Shown in pieces: positions 9,720 to 18,791 of a DNA stretch of 64,000 bases. Both the position numbers and the translations under genes were made by a program. The stretch covers positions 558,001 to 622,000 of the forward strand of contig NZ_QGNA01000004.1 of the NCBI RefSeq assembly GCF_003173615.1, given 5' to 3'. This DNA comes from Falsiroseomonas bella. Its GTDB lineage: Bacteria; Pseudomonadota; Alphaproteobacteria; Acetobacterales; Acetobacteraceae. Every line of letters begins with the position of its first letter. Position 1 is the first letter of the stretch. Under the pieces are notes generated by a model that saw nothing but the letters and a program-made list of their open reading frames with translations, was not told the DNA's origin and searched no databases.

Positions 9720-12280
9720 CCCGGCTGAGCCGCCGCGGCGGAGGCCGGCTCGCTCTTCCGCAGCGACTTCGCGCCGGTGAACAGCACGATCGGCGCTGCG
9801 ATGAAGGTGGAGGAGGCGGTGCCGATCACGATGCCCGCGATCATCAGCCAGGCGAAGCCGGCCAGCGCCTCGCCGCCGAACAGCGCCAGCGGCAACGCGC
9901 TCAGCAGCAACGTCATCGAGGTGCCGATGGTGCGGTTCAGCGTCTCGTTGATCGAGAGGTCCACCAGCTCGCGCAGCGGCATCTGCTTGTACTTCCGCAG
10001 ATTCTCCCGCATGCGGTCGAACACCACGACCTTGTCGTTGGCGTTGAAGCCGATGATGGTCAGGATCGCCGCGACGGTGGTCAGGTTGAACTCGATCCCC
10101 GTCACCACCATCAGGCCGACGACCTTGGTGGTGTCGAGCAGCAGCGTCGCGATGCCGGCGACGGCGAACTGCCATTCGAAGCGGAACCAGATGTAGACCA
10201 GCATCGCCAGGAAGGAGAGGCCGAGGGCGATCAGCCCGCCCATGAACAGCTCGGCCGAGACGCGGTTGCCCACCGCCTCCACGCGCAGCACGCGGGTGCC
10301 GGGCGCCACCTGGTCCAGCGCGCCGCGCACGGCGGCGACGGCGCGCTGCGTCCCCGCCTCGTCGCCCTGGACGGGCAGGCGGACGAGCACCGTGTCGGGC
10401 GCGCCGAATTCCTGCAGCCCGACCTCGCCGAGATCGAGCCCCGAGGTCGCCGAGCGCAGCTGCGCGAGATTGGCCGGCCCCGGCGTGCGCACCTCCATCA
10501 CGATGCCGCCGCGGAAGTCGATGCCCTTCTCGAGCCCCGGATAGAAGGCCAGCGCGACCGACCCGGTCGAGATGATGGCCGAGACGACCACGCCGATCTT
10601 GGCGCCCCTCATGAACGGGATGCGGGTGTCGTCGGGGATCAGGCGGAACAGCGGCCGCGCCAGCCGCTGCCAGAGCGAAAGGCCGGGCCGCTGCAGCACC
10701 GGCAGCTCCTTCGGCCGCTTGGTGCGGTACCAGATCGCGATGATCAGCCGCGTCACCACCGTCGCGGTCCACATCTGCACGATGGTGCCCACCGCGACGG
10801 TCACCGCGAAGCCGCGGATCGGGCCGCTGCCGAAGCCGTAGAGGCACGCCATGGCGATCAGGTTCGTCAGGTTCGAATCCATGATCGTGCCGGAGGCCTT
10901 GGTGTAGCCCGCCTCCAGCGCGTTGATCGGACTTCGCCCGTTGCGCACCTCCTCCCGGATGCGCTCGTTGATCAGGATGTTGGCGTCGAGCGCGGTGCCG
11001 AGCGTCAGCACGATGCCCGCGATGCCGGGCAGCGTCAGCGTCGCCCCCAGCACCGTCAGCACGCCGATCATGATGACGACGTTGGCCAGCAGCGCGATGT
11101 TCGCGATCCAGCCGAAGAAGCCGTAGGCGAGCCCCATGTAGAGGAAGACGAAGAGCGTGCCGGCGGCGAGCGAGATCAGGCCGGCGCGGATCGCATCCGC
11201 GCCGAGCTCCGGCCCGACGGTGCGCTCCTCCACCACGGTCAGCGGCGCGGGCAGGGCGCCGGCGCGCAGCAGCACCGCGAGGTCGGTCGCGCTCTGCACG
11301 TTGAAGCTGCCGCTGATCTGGCCGCGGCCGCCGGTGATCGCCTCCCGGATGACCGGGGCGGTGATCACGCGGTCGTCGAGGACGATGGCGAAGGGCCGCC
11401 CGACATTGGCCCGCGTGATGTCGGCGAAGCGGCGGCTGCCGACCGAATCGAAGGTGAAGTTCACCACCCATTCGCCGGTGCGGCTGTCCTGCCCGGCCCG
11501 CGCATCGGTCAGGTTCGCGCCGTCCACCTCGACGCGGCGGCGCACCGGGTAGCGCTCCTCATTCTGCTCGCCGCGCAGGAACATGGTGCCGGGCGGCGGT
11601 GTCGCGGCCTGCAGGTTCGCGTTCTCGTCCAGCAGGTGGAAGGTCATGCGCGCGGTGCGGCCGAGCAGGTCCTTGATGCGAGCCGGATCCTCGACGCCCG
11701 GCAGCTGCACCAGGATGCGGTTCTGGCCCTGGCGGGCGATCAGCGCCTCCACGAGGCCGCTCTCGTCGATGCGCCGCCGCACGATCTCGAGCGACTGCTC
11801 GACGGCATTCGACGCCTTGTTGCGCAGCGCGACCTCGGTCAGCGTGGCGCTCACCACGCCTTCGGGCGTGGTCGTCACCTCGATGTCGGGCTGCTGCGAT
11901 CCCGCGCCGGCATTCACCGAGATCGCCGCGTCGCGCAGGATGCGCGCCACGTCGTTCGCCCGCGCCGGGTCGGAGACACGCAGCGAGACGCGGCGCTGCG
12001 CCTGGTCGGCATTCAGCCCGGTGTAGAGGATGCGCGGATTGGCCGTGGCCGCGCCGCGGCGGACCGTGTCCACCAGCCCCTCCAGCCGTTCCCGCACCAT
12101 CGCGGAGGTGTCCACCTCCAGCAGCAGGTAGGAGCCGCCGCGCAGGTCGAGGCCGAGGCTGATCTGGCGCATCCAGCCGGGCATGCTGTCCCGCGGAAGC
12201 AGGTTCGGCAGCGACATCAGGACACCGAGGAGGCAGACGCCGGCGATGGCGAGCGCCTTCCAGCGGGCGAAATACATCAT
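9716..12280 (-). CDS. secDF: Protein translocase subunit SecDF (SecD and SecF fused)
   Basis: About 854 residues. The first ATG of the MMYFARWKALAI start is used because it begins the first membrane helix; the frame is open further upstream, but that stretch has no domain. Order: TM1, the large SecD periplasmic domain with the LGLDLRGGSYLLLEVD motif, the GGRGQISGSFN segment, the SecD membrane bundle (DANILINERIREE), then the SecF half with GIDFRGG and its own membrane bundle (NDKVVVFDRMREN). SecDF uses the proton gradient to pull preproteins through SecYEG. SecD and SecF are fused here, as in several alphaproteobacteria; there is no yajC next to it. A Bug protein gene overlaps its stop. Confidence 0.96.
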   Translation of the reverse strand: MMYFARWKALAIAGVCLLGVLMSLPNLLPRDSMPGWMRQISLGLDLRGGSYLLLEVDTSAMVRERLEGLVDTVRRGAATANPRILYTGLNADQAQRRVSLRVSDPARANDVARILRDAAISVNAGAGSQQPDIEVTTTPEGVVSATLTEVALRNKASNAVEQSLEIVRRRIDESGLVEALIARQGQNRILVQLPGVEDPARIKDLLGRTARMTFHLLDENANLQAATPPPGTMFLRGEQNEERYPVRRRVEVDGANLTDARAGQDSRTGEWVVNFTFDSVGSRRFADITRANVGRPFAIVLDDRVITAPVIREAITGGRGQISGSFNVQSATDLAVLLRAGALPAPLTVVEERTVGPELGADAIRAGLISLAAGTLFVFLYMGLAYGFFGWIANIALLANVVIMIGVLTVLGATLTLPGIAGIVLTLGTALDANILINERIREEVRNGRSPINALEAGYTKASGTIMDSNLTNLIAMACLYGFGSGPIRGFAVTVAVGTIVQMWTATVVTRLIIAIWYRTKRPKELPVLQRPGLSLWQRLARPLFRLIPDDTRIPFMRGAKIGVVVSAIISTGSVALAFYPGLEKGIDFRGGIVMEVRTPGPANLAQLRSATSGLDLGEVGLQEFGAPDTVLVRLPVQGDEAGTQRAVAAVRGALDQVAPGTRVLRVEAVGNRVSAELFMGGLIALGLSFLAMLVYIWFRFEWQFAVAGIATLLLDTTKVVGLMVVTGIEFNLTTVAAILTIIGFNANDKVVVFDRMRENLRKYKQMPLRELVDLSINETLNRTIGTSMTLLLSALPLALFGGEALAGFAWLMIAGIVIGTASSTFIAAPIVLFTGAKSLRKSEPASAAAAQPG

Positions 12281-12311
12281 GGGCTGGGACAAGCCTGCCG
12301 TTCGGGTGGAG

Positions 12312-12332
12312 CCCGCCCTCCGTTCGGGCGGG
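12312..12332. repeat. Inverted repeat in the secDF/oxidoreductase intergenic region
   Basis: A 7-bp perfect GC stem (CCCGCCC / GGGCGGG, 7-base loop) lies in the 145-base gap between the divergent secDF and oxidoreductase starts. A second imperfect hairpin of similar sequence sits near 12390-12416. They could structure the secDF leader. Nothing else is recognised in the gap. Confidence 0.35.
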
Positions 12333-12425
12333 AGGCAGGCGTTTGGGGCGGAACATGCGCGGGGGGCAACCCCGATGCAAGCCCGCGCCCTCCCGCACGG
12401 GCGGGGGAGGGAGTAGAGGGGGCGC

Positions 12426-13358
12426 ATGAGTCTCCGCCTCGCCATCCTCGGTGCCGGTCATTTCGGCCGCTTCCACGCCCTGAAGGCGGCGAAGGGGCCG
12501 CGCGCCCGGCTTGTCGCGGTGCACGACGCCGATGCGGCGCGCGCCGCATCGGTCGCTGCCGAGGCCGGCGCCCCTGCCATGGGGCTGGCGGAGGCGATCG
12601 CCGCCGCCGATGCGGTGATCGTCGCCGCGCCCACGCGCTTCCATCATGCGCTCGGCATGCAGGTGCTGCAGGCCGGGCGGCACCTGTTCATGGAGAAGCC
12701 GATCGCCGCGACCCTGGCCGAAGCCGATGCCCTGGCGGCGGAGGCCGCGTCCCGCGGCCGCGTGCTGCAGGTCGGGCATATCGAGCGTTTCTCGGCCGCC
12801 TTCCGCGCCGTGGTGGCGGCGCCCGGGCGCGACCAGGCGCTCTCCTGGGACGCGGTGCGCGCCGCGCCCTTCCGGCCGCGCAGCCTGGATGTCTCGGTCG
12901 TGCTGGACCTGATGATCCACGACATCGACCTGGTGCTGACGCTGGCGGGGGAGGAGCCGGAGGAGGTGACGGCGGTCGGCGCGCGCGTGATCTCGGACCA
13001 TCCCGACTTCGCCGTGGCGCGCTTCCGCTTCCCCTCCGGCCGGGCGGCGGTCATCACCGCCTCCCGCGTGTCGCTGGCGCTGGAGCGCCGGCTGCGCGTG
13101 CTGGGGCGGGAGGGGGAGATGGCGGTGGATTTCCTCGGCCGCAGCCTCGCCGTGCTGCGCAAGGGCGGCGCGGAGCCGGTCGCGACCATGCCCGGCTTCG
13201 GCGTGGACCGCGCCGCCTGGACCGACCATGACAGCCTGGAGGCCGAGCAGGCCGGCTTCGCCGCCGCCTGCCTCGATGGCGTGCCGCCCGAGGTGGATGC
13301 GGCGGCCGGCCGCCGGGCGCTGAAGGCCGCGCTGGCGGTGGAGGCCGCGATCGGCTGA
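12426..13358 (+). CDS. Gfo/Idh/MocA family oxidoreductase
   Basis: 310 residues, cytoplasmic NAD(P)-dependent dehydrogenase fold. The Rossmann start LAILGAGHFGRFHALK (residues 4-19) is a clear GxGxxG-type site. The EKP motif (HLFMEKPIAATLAEADAL) near residue 95 supplies the conserved Lys. The second domain contains DLMIHDIDLVL, the usual D..iHdiDl motif of the family. The substrate is normally a sugar, inositol or similar cyclic polyol and cannot be named here. A GAGGGAG site precedes the ATG. Divergent from secDF; followed convergently by the AraC-type regulator. Confidence 0.9.
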   Translation: MSLRLAILGAGHFGRFHALKAAKGPRARLVAVHDADAARAASVAAEAGAPAMGLAEAIAAADAVIVAAPTRFHHALGMQVLQAGRHLFMEKPIAATLAEADALAAEAASRGRVLQVGHIERFSAAFRAVVAAPGRDQALSWDAVRAAPFRPRSLDVSVVLDLMIHDIDLVLTLAGEEPEEVTAVGARVISDHPDFAVARFRFPSGRAAVITASRVSLALERRLRVLGREGEMAVDFLGRSLAVLRKGGAEPVATMPGFGVDRAAWTDHDSLEAEQAGFAAACLDGVPPEVDAAAGRRALKAALAVEAAIG

Positions 13359-13382
13359 GGCCTCTGCGAGGCCTGCGGCCCC

Positions 13383-14465
13383 TCAGGGGCCCCGGCGCTG
13401 CCTGGCGGTCGCCAGCGTCTGCGACGGTGTTTCGCCGAACAGGTCGCGATAGGCCAGGGCGAAGCGCCCGAAATGCCAGAAGCCGAGGTCAAGGGCGACC
13501 TGCTTGACCATGAGTCCCGCGCCGCCGGCCGCGAGGCGCCGGCGCGCCTCCGCCAGCCGGCGCTGCCGCAGGTAGCGGTGCACGCTGATGCCATAGACCG
13601 CATCGAAGCACTGGTTGACGAAGCGCGGGCTCACGCCGAGCGTGGCGCCGATCTCCTCGCTGCAGACCGGGCGTCCAGGCGCCGCGGCGAGATAGTCCAC
13701 CGCGGCCGAGGTGACGCGCACGGCGCTCCGTTCGCCGCGCAGGCGTCGCGGCGGCGACGGCCGGTCGGCCAGCGCGCCGTCGAGTGCAGCACGCAGGCTG
13801 TCCACCAGCGCCGCCGACATCGCGGGGCCCGGTTGGCCGGCCGGCTCAAGACTGGCAAGGGCCGACAGGCCGCGCAGGACCGGCGCCCGCGCAAGCAGGC
13901 CCCGAAGCGGCAGGGCGCCCCCCTCTTGCGCCGCGGGCAAGCGCTCGAACACCTCCGCGAAGCGCGCCGCGTCCAGCACCAGCATCGTCCAGCGCTGCCC
14001 GTCCGCCACGCGGGCCAGCAGCTCCGCTCCCGGGCCATAGAGCACCGCATCGTCGCGTCCCGGCAGGATGCGGTTGAGCCGGCTTGCCTCCGCCGGGCCG
14101 CCGGTCGGGTAGAACAGCGCCCAGCTGCCTGGCGCCACTCGCGCCCGCCCGAGATAGATGCCCTCCAGGGCGTTCGCCTGGACCCGCGCCGGCCCGAGAT
14201 CCACCAGCCCCATCGTGTAGCGAAAGCGCCCCGGCGAGAGCTGGACGAGTTCGGCCTCGAAGTCGCGCTGCGCCGCGGCCATGTCCTCGACGCAGTCGAA
14301 ATCGGCCGCCCGGATGACGGGGGCGATGCAGGTCAATCCGCGACTCCCCGCGATGGACGATCCCAGGCGCCGATGCTCTTCCGAATCCGGATAGCGGTTC
14401 AAGCTGGGCAGCGCCCCCGAGGGACGGGATAGGATGGCCGCGCGGGACGACCCGCGTCGGAGCAT
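13383..14465 (-). CDS. AraC family transcriptional regulator
   Basis: About 360 residues. The C-terminal ~100 residues are a two-helix-turn-helix AraC domain (EEIGATLGVSPRFVNQCFDAVY, then KQVALDLGFWHFGRFALAYRDLFGETPSQT). The N-terminal ~230 residues form a sensor region of the AraC-binding-like type (SPGRFRYTMGLVDLGPARVQ). The start is uncertain: the ATG at 14465 is used, but the frame is open upstream and no strong ribosome site marks it. It is divergent from the DUF1254 gene at 14559 with 93 bases between them, so it may control that gene; this is inferred from position only. The inducer is unknown. Confidence 0.85.
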   Translation of the reverse strand: MLRRGSSRAAILSRPSGALPSLNRYPDSEEHRRLGSSIAGSRGLTCIAPVIRAADFDCVEDMAAAQRDFEAELVQLSPGRFRYTMGLVDLGPARVQANALEGIYLGRARVAPGSWALFYPTGGPAEASRLNRILPGRDDAVLYGPGAELLARVADGQRWTMLVLDAARFAEVFERLPAAQEGGALPLRGLLARAPVLRGLSALASLEPAGQPGPAMSAALVDSLRAALDGALADRPSPPRRLRGERSAVRVTSAAVDYLAAAPGRPVCSEEIGATLGVSPRFVNQCFDAVYGISVHRYLRQRRLAEARRRLAAGGAGLMVKQVALDLGFWHFGRFALAYRDLFGETPSQTLATARQRRGP

Positions 14466-14558
14466 CGTCAGGCCGGCGGCATCGTTGCGGACCGCCCTGC
14501 TTCCGGTCGCCGAATCAACCGCCCGGACGCATCGGGCCTCCTTGGACATCCAGCCGTC

Positions 14559-16103
14559 ATGACCACTCGACGCGACCTCGCCCTGCTCGCTGCGGCGGCG
14601 TCCGCCCTGCGCGGCGCCTTCGGCCCCGGCACCGCCGAGGCCCAGCCGCTGACCGGCACCCCGACGCCGCCGGCCTTCCGCTACACCACGCCCATGCCGT
14701 CCGGCGTCGCCTCCCCGTCCTCGGTCGACACGCGCTTCGGCCGGCTGAATTTCTTCGACGGCGTGCCGGACGCCGCGAGCACGGATGCGCTCTACGACAA
14801 CCTGGTCTTCCAGCAGGCGGTGCAGGCCTATCTGCTCGGCATCCCGGCGGTGAACCAGGCCTTCAACCGCCAGGCCATCCGCAGCTTCGGCCCCGACAAC
14901 ACCACCATCCCGATCTGGGAACAGCTGGTGGACAGCCGGACGGTCGAGCTCACCGCCAACGACAACACGCCCTACACCTGGTTCTGGGTGGACCTGCGCG
15001 GCGGCCCGTTGGTGATCGAGGTGCCGCCGCGCGTGCTCGGCCTGATCAACGACATGTACTATTTCTGGGTCGCGGATCTGGGCCTGACCGGCGCGGATCG
15101 CGGGCGCGGCGGGAAATACCTGCTGCTGCCGCCCGGCTGGCGCGGCCAGGTGCCGCAGGGCTACACCGTGACCCGCCCGAAGACCTTCGGCAACGTGGTG
15201 ATCTGGCGAAGCTTCCTGGAGAACGGCGACCCGCGCCCCGGCGTGGCGATGGTGAAGCAGCGGACGAAGGTCTATCCGCTCGCCCGCGCCGCGAACCCGC
15301 CGCGCCTGACCTTCGTGGACGGCTCGACGCGGCCCTTCAACATGGTCGGGCCAGCCGATTTCCGCTTCTGGGAGCTGCTGAACACGGTCGTGCAGGAGGA
15401 GCCGCTGTCGGCGACCGACCCGACGAGCCTCGGCTACTTCGCCGCCGCCGGCATCCAGAAAGGCCGCCCCTTCCAGCCGGACGAGCGCATGCGCCGCATC
15501 CTGACCGAGGCCGCGGCGACGGGCGACGCCACGGCGCGGGCGCTGTTCTACCGGATGCGCGACCCTGAGGGGATCATCTTCCCCGACCGCCGCTGGAAGT
15601 TCGCCTTCGTCGGCGGCTACAAATTCGAGCGCCAGCCCGGCGTGCCGAACCTGAACGCGCGCTCCTTCTACTTCTTCGCCGCGACCGGCGTGACGCCCGC
15701 GATGGACACCAGGGTGGTGGGCGAGGGCTCGACCTATCCCTGGACCGCCGAGGATTCCAACGGCAACGCCTTCGACGGCGGCAGGACCTATCGCCTGCGG
15801 CTGCCTGGCCCGGTGCCGGTGCGGACCTTCTGGTCCACCATCGTCTACGACACCCAGACCCGGTCGATGCTGCAGACCGACAACCGCTTCCCCTCCGTCA
15901 GCAGCCAGAATTCCGGCCTGCAGGTGAGCCCGGACGGCTCGGTGGATGTGTGGTTCGGTCCGACCGCGCCGGCGGGGCGGGCGAGCAACTGGGTGCAGAC
16001 GATCCCGGGCAAGTCCTGGTTCGTCATCCTCAGGCTCTATGGCCCGCTCCAGCCCTGGTTCGACAAGAGCTGGAAGCCCGGCGACATCGAGCTGCAGGGC
16101 TGA
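14559..16103 (+). CDS. DUF1254/DUF1214 domain exported protein
   Basis: 514 residues. A twin-arginine-type leader (TTRRDLALLAAAASAL, cut after about AEA) is followed by a DUF1254 domain (residues about 60-190, with YLLGIPAVNQAFNRQ and the NDNTPYTWFWVDLRGGP core) and a C-terminal DUF1214 domain (from about residue 370, with GRTYRLRLPGPVPVRTFWS and LQVSPDGSVDVWFGP). The family is exported to the periplasm, is widespread in soil bacteria and has no settled biochemical role. An AraC regulator is divergently transcribed from the same 93-base gap. Confidence 0.88.
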   Translation: MTTRRDLALLAAAASALRGAFGPGTAEAQPLTGTPTPPAFRYTTPMPSGVASPSSVDTRFGRLNFFDGVPDAASTDALYDNLVFQQAVQAYLLGIPAVNQAFNRQAIRSFGPDNTTIPIWEQLVDSRTVELTANDNTPYTWFWVDLRGGPLVIEVPPRVLGLINDMYYFWVADLGLTGADRGRGGKYLLLPPGWRGQVPQGYTVTRPKTFGNVVIWRSFLENGDPRPGVAMVKQRTKVYPLARAANPPRLTFVDGSTRPFNMVGPADFRFWELLNTVVQEEPLSATDPTSLGYFAAAGIQKGRPFQPDERMRRILTEAAATGDATARALFYRMRDPEGIIFPDRRWKFAFVGGYKFERQPGVPNLNARSFYFFAATGVTPAMDTRVVGEGSTYPWTAEDSNGNAFDGGRTYRLRLPGPVPVRTFWSTIVYDTQTRSMLQTDNRFPSVSSQNSGLQVSPDGSVDVWFGPTAPAGRASNWVQTIPGKSWFVILRLYGPLQPWFDKSWKPGDIELQG

Positions 16104-16126
16104 AGCCGGGCCGCAGCCGGCGGCGC

Positions 16127-16822
16127 TCACCCGCGCACCGCCTCCGGCGCGATGCCGAAGGCGTCGGCGAAGCCGGCCCAGCCGACCGGCGTGATCTCGA
16201 GCGCCCGCCCGCCGGCCCGCCGCCGCACCCAGCCCAGCTCGAAGCAGCGCGAACACAGCGCGGCGCCGAGCACGCCCGCCACATGCGGCCGCCGTTCCGA
16301 CCAGTCGAGGCAGGGTCGGCAGAACAGCCGCGTCCGCGCCGGCGTCGCATGGATCCCGAGATCGGCAAGAAAGTCCTGCCCGGCCGGCGTGACGGCGCCG
16401 CCATCGGGCGTCAGCTCGATCAGCGCGCGCGCCCGCATCGCATCCGCCATCGCGACCGCCAGCCTGCCGGCGAGGTGGTCGTAGCAGGTGCGGGCCTGGC
16501 GCAGCGCGGCGTCGCGCGGCCCCGTCGCCACCGCCCGCCGCGGCGCGGCGGCGGCGACCTCCAGCAGGCCCTCGATCAGCCGCGCGACGGCCGGCGTCGC
16601 CAGGCGGTGGTAGCGGTGCCGCCCCTGCCGCTCCATCGCCAGCAGCCCGGCCTCCGTCATGCGCCCGAGATGCCCGCTCGCGGTCTGCGCCGTCACGCCC
16701 GCCGCCGCAGCCAGCTCGCCCGCCGTCAGCGCGCGCCCGTCGAGCAGGGCGGCGAGCATGGCGGCGCGGGCGGGGTCCCCGATCAGCGCGGCGGTTTCGG
16801 CGAGCGCGGCATTGGTCGGCAT
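16127..16822 (-). CDS. ArsR family winged-helix regulator with C-terminal extension
   Basis: 231 residues from the ATG at 16822. Residues 1-90 are an ArsR-type winged helix (IGDPARAAMLAALLDGRALTAGELAAAAGVTAQTASGHLGRM, wing at RQGRHRYHRLAT). The remaining ~140 residues carry a Cys pair segment (LFCRPCLDWSERRPHVAG) and a later ALCSRCFELGW, which could bind a metal or sense redox. This longer form, about twice the size of a plain ArsR sensor, is a recognised subgroup. It is divergent from the MFS carrier at 16929 with a 106-base gap, which suggests that it represses that exporter; inferred from position. Confidence 0.87.
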   Translation of the reverse strand: MPTNAALAETAALIGDPARAAMLAALLDGRALTAGELAAAAGVTAQTASGHLGRMTEAGLLAMERQGRHRYHRLATPAVARLIEGLLEVAAAAPRRAVATGPRDAALRQARTCYDHLAGRLAVAMADAMRARALIELTPDGGAVTPAGQDFLADLGIHATPARTRLFCRPCLDWSERRPHVAGVLGAALCSRCFELGWVRRRAGGRALEITPVGWAGFADAFGIAPEAVRG

Positions 16823-16928
16823 GGGGCGAGCATAGCCCGGCGCCGCCGGCGATGCTTCGGCCGCGGCCGAAGCCCCGGCTGCGCGCACCCGGCCAGGATG
16901 CCAGGATCGCGCAGCGCGGATCGGCCGG

Positions 16929-18149
16929 ATGAACAACGCGACGGACAGATTCGGATGGCGGGTGGTGGGGGCGGCCTTCGTGGTGGCGGCCTTCGGCTGG
17001 GGCATGGGGTTCTACGGCCCGCCGGTCTTCCTCCACGCCGTCGAGACCGGGCGCGGCTGGCCGGCCTGGCTCGCCTCGGCCGCCGTCACCGCGCATTTCC
17101 TGGCCGGTGCGGCGGTGGTGGCGCTGCTGCCGCGGCTCTATCGCCGCTTCGGCATCGCGTCCGTCACCCGGGCCGGGGCGGTCTCGGCCGCGCTCGGGGC
17201 GCTGGGCTGGGCGCTGGCCGCCGAGCCCTGGCAACTCTTCCTTGCGACGCTGCCCTCCGGCGCGGGCTGGGCGGCGACCGGGGCGGCTGCGATCAATGCG
17301 ATCGTCTCGCCGTGGTTCGTGCGGCGGCGGCCGGCGGCGCTGGCGGCGGCCTTCAACGGCGCGAGCGTCGGCGGCGTGGTGCTCTCCCCGCTCTGGGTGG
17401 CGCTGATCGGCTGGGTCGGCTTCGGCTGGGCCGCGGCGCTGGTCGGCGGGACGATGGTCGCGACGCTGTGGTGGCTCGCCGGGCGGTATCTGGGGCGCAC
17501 GCCGGCGGGGATGGGGCTGGCCGTGGATGGCGCGGCGGAGCCCGCGGCGCGACCGGTGGCGGAGGCGGCCCCGCGTCTCTGGTCGGACCGGCGCTTCCGG
17601 CTGCTGGTGGCGGCGAATGCGCTGGGCCTCTTCGCGCAGATCGGCCTGGTGGCGCATCTGGTGGCGCTGCTCGCGCCCGCGCTCGGCGCGCAGGGGGCGG
17701 GGCTCGCGATGGGGCTGGCGACGGCCTGCGCCATCGCCGGCCGCTTCGCCATGGCGCGGCTGCTGGTGCCCGGCGCCGACCGGCGCCGTGCGGCGGCGGC
17801 GAATTACGGCGTGCAGGTGCTGGGCTCGGTGCTGCTGCTGGCGGCGGGCGATGCGCCGGCGCTGCTGCTGCTCGGCGTGGCGCTGTTCGGCTTCGGGCTG
17901 GGCAATGCGGTGTCGCTGCCGCCGCTGATCGTGCAGCAGGAGTTTCGGGAGGCCGAGGTGGCGCGCGTCGTGGCGCTGGTGGTGGCGACCGGGCAGGCCA
18001 CCTATGCCTTCGCGCCGGCGGGCTTCGGGCTGCTGCGCGCCGGCGATGCGCCGATGCTGTTCCTCGCCGCCGCTGTACTGCAGACGACGGCTGCGCTGCT
18101 GCTGCTGCGCCGCCGAGAGTTGGGCGGCCCGTCGCCGGGCCGCCCATGA
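16929..18149 (+). CDS. MFS transporter
   Basis: 406 residues with about 12 hydrophobic segments, rich in Ala, Leu and Gly. The N-terminal half opens with RVVGAAFVVAAFGWGMGFYGPPVFL and shows the cytoplasmic loop sequence RRRPAALAAAFNGASVGGVV, as in the oxalate/monocarboxylate-type MFS group. It is an inner-membrane secondary carrier; substrate and direction are unknown. It is divergent from an ArsR-type regulator. The gene ends inside a perfect hairpin shared with the convergent PEP-CTERM gene. Confidence 0.88.
   Translation: MNNATDRFGWRVVGAAFVVAAFGWGMGFYGPPVFLHAVETGRGWPAWLASAAVTAHFLAGAAVVALLPRLYRRFGIASVTRAGAVSAALGALGWALAAEPWQLFLATLPSGAGWAATGAAAINAIVSPWFVRRRPAALAAAFNGASVGGVVLSPLWVALIGWVGFGWAAALVGGTMVATLWWLAGRYLGRTPAGMGLAVDGAAEPAARPVAEAAPRLWSDRRFRLLVAANALGLFAQIGLVAHLVALLAPALGAQGAGLAMGLATACAIAGRFAMARLLVPGADRRRAAAANYGVQVLGSVLLLAAGDAPALLLLGVALFGFGLGNAVSLPPLIVQQEFREAEVARVVALVVATGQATYAFAPAGFGLLRAGDAPMLFLAAAVLQTTAALLLLRRRELGGPSPGRP
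18121..18146. terminator. Bidirectional terminator hairpin between MFS and PEP-CTERM genes
   Basis: A perfect 11-bp stem (TGGGCGGCCCG, loop TCGC, CGGGCCGCCCA) overlaps the last codons of the MFS gene and lies 25 bases beyond the stop of the convergent PEP-CTERM gene. No T-run follows. It is well placed to stop transcription from both sides. Confidence 0.6.
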
Positions 18150-18170
18150 CTTCGGCCTTGAATGCCGAGG

Positions 18171-18791
18171 TCAGACGCTCTGGCGCCGGCGCGCCACTGC
18201 GGCGATCCCCATCAGGCCGAGGCCGAAGAGCGCCATCGACGCCGGCTCCGGCACGTCCACGACCTGGCCGCCCGAGGTGATCGAGGCGGAGAAGCTCGTG
18301 ATCGTGTTCCCCTGCGCGGTGAAGGTGTAGGTGGCCGGCGTGTCGTCGTAGCCGGCGCCCCGGAACTGTCCGCCGCCACTGAAGGTGATGCTGGTCTCGC
18401 CATCCGGCAGGCGGTTGATGTTGGTGATCGAGAACAGGTCGAAGATCAGGTCGCCGGTGGCCGTGTTCACGACGGCGAAGTTCAGGATGTTCGGAGAGAG
18501 CGCGACCGGCCCGGTCCCGACGATCGTGCCTTCCGGAATGTCGGACATGTCGACGCTCGGGTCGTTGATGCCCGCGAGGCTCCCGGTGCCGATCGCCGAG
18601 GCCGAGGTGAACGCGATACCCGTCGCGTCGTCGGCATCGCCGGCAGGCAGGATCTCGACAAAGCCTGCCAACTCGACGCCGCTGCCGCTCGGGACTTGTG
18701 CGGCCTGGGCCGACGGGCTGAGGAACGTCGCAGCGACGGCGATGCCGGCACCGAGCCCGGCGAGGCGCAGCGTGTTCAATGTTTGGCGCAT
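18171..18791 (-). CDS. PEP-CTERM sorting domain protein (copy 1)
   Basis: 206 residues. An N-terminal signal peptide (LAGLGAGIAVAATFLS, cut near AQA-A) precedes a beta-rich, Thr/Ser/Gly-rich body without Cys. The C-terminal end is a clear PEP-CTERM tripartite signal: VPEPASMALFGLGLMGIAAV followed by ARRRQSV. Such proteins are exported, cut at PEP by an exosortase and placed at or beyond the outer membrane, often together with exopolysaccharide. A near-perfect AAGGAGA site lies 9 bases before the ATG. The body matches no named enzyme. No exosortase gene is present in the window. Confidence 0.9.
   Translation of the reverse strand: MRQTLNTLRLAGLGAGIAVAATFLSPSAQAAQVPSGSGVELAGFVEILPAGDADDATGIAFTSASAIGTGSLAGINDPSVDMSDIPEGTIVGTGPVALSPNILNFAVVNTATGDLIFDLFSITNINRLPDGETSITFSGGGQFRGAGYDDTPATYTFTAQGNTITSFSASITSGGQVVDVPEPASMALFGLGLMGIAAVARRRQSV

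Noticed and set aside
9428-13231. A very long open frame on the plus strand, more than 1,200 codons
   Set aside because: It runs antisense to secDF and has a low-complexity, Arg/His/Gln-rich composition typical of shadow frames in high-GC DNA; secDF is unambiguous.
14466-17657. A large minus-strand extension upstream of the AraC gene
   Set aside because: It covers the antisense of the DUF1254 and MFS genes and has no domain; only the AraC part is coding.
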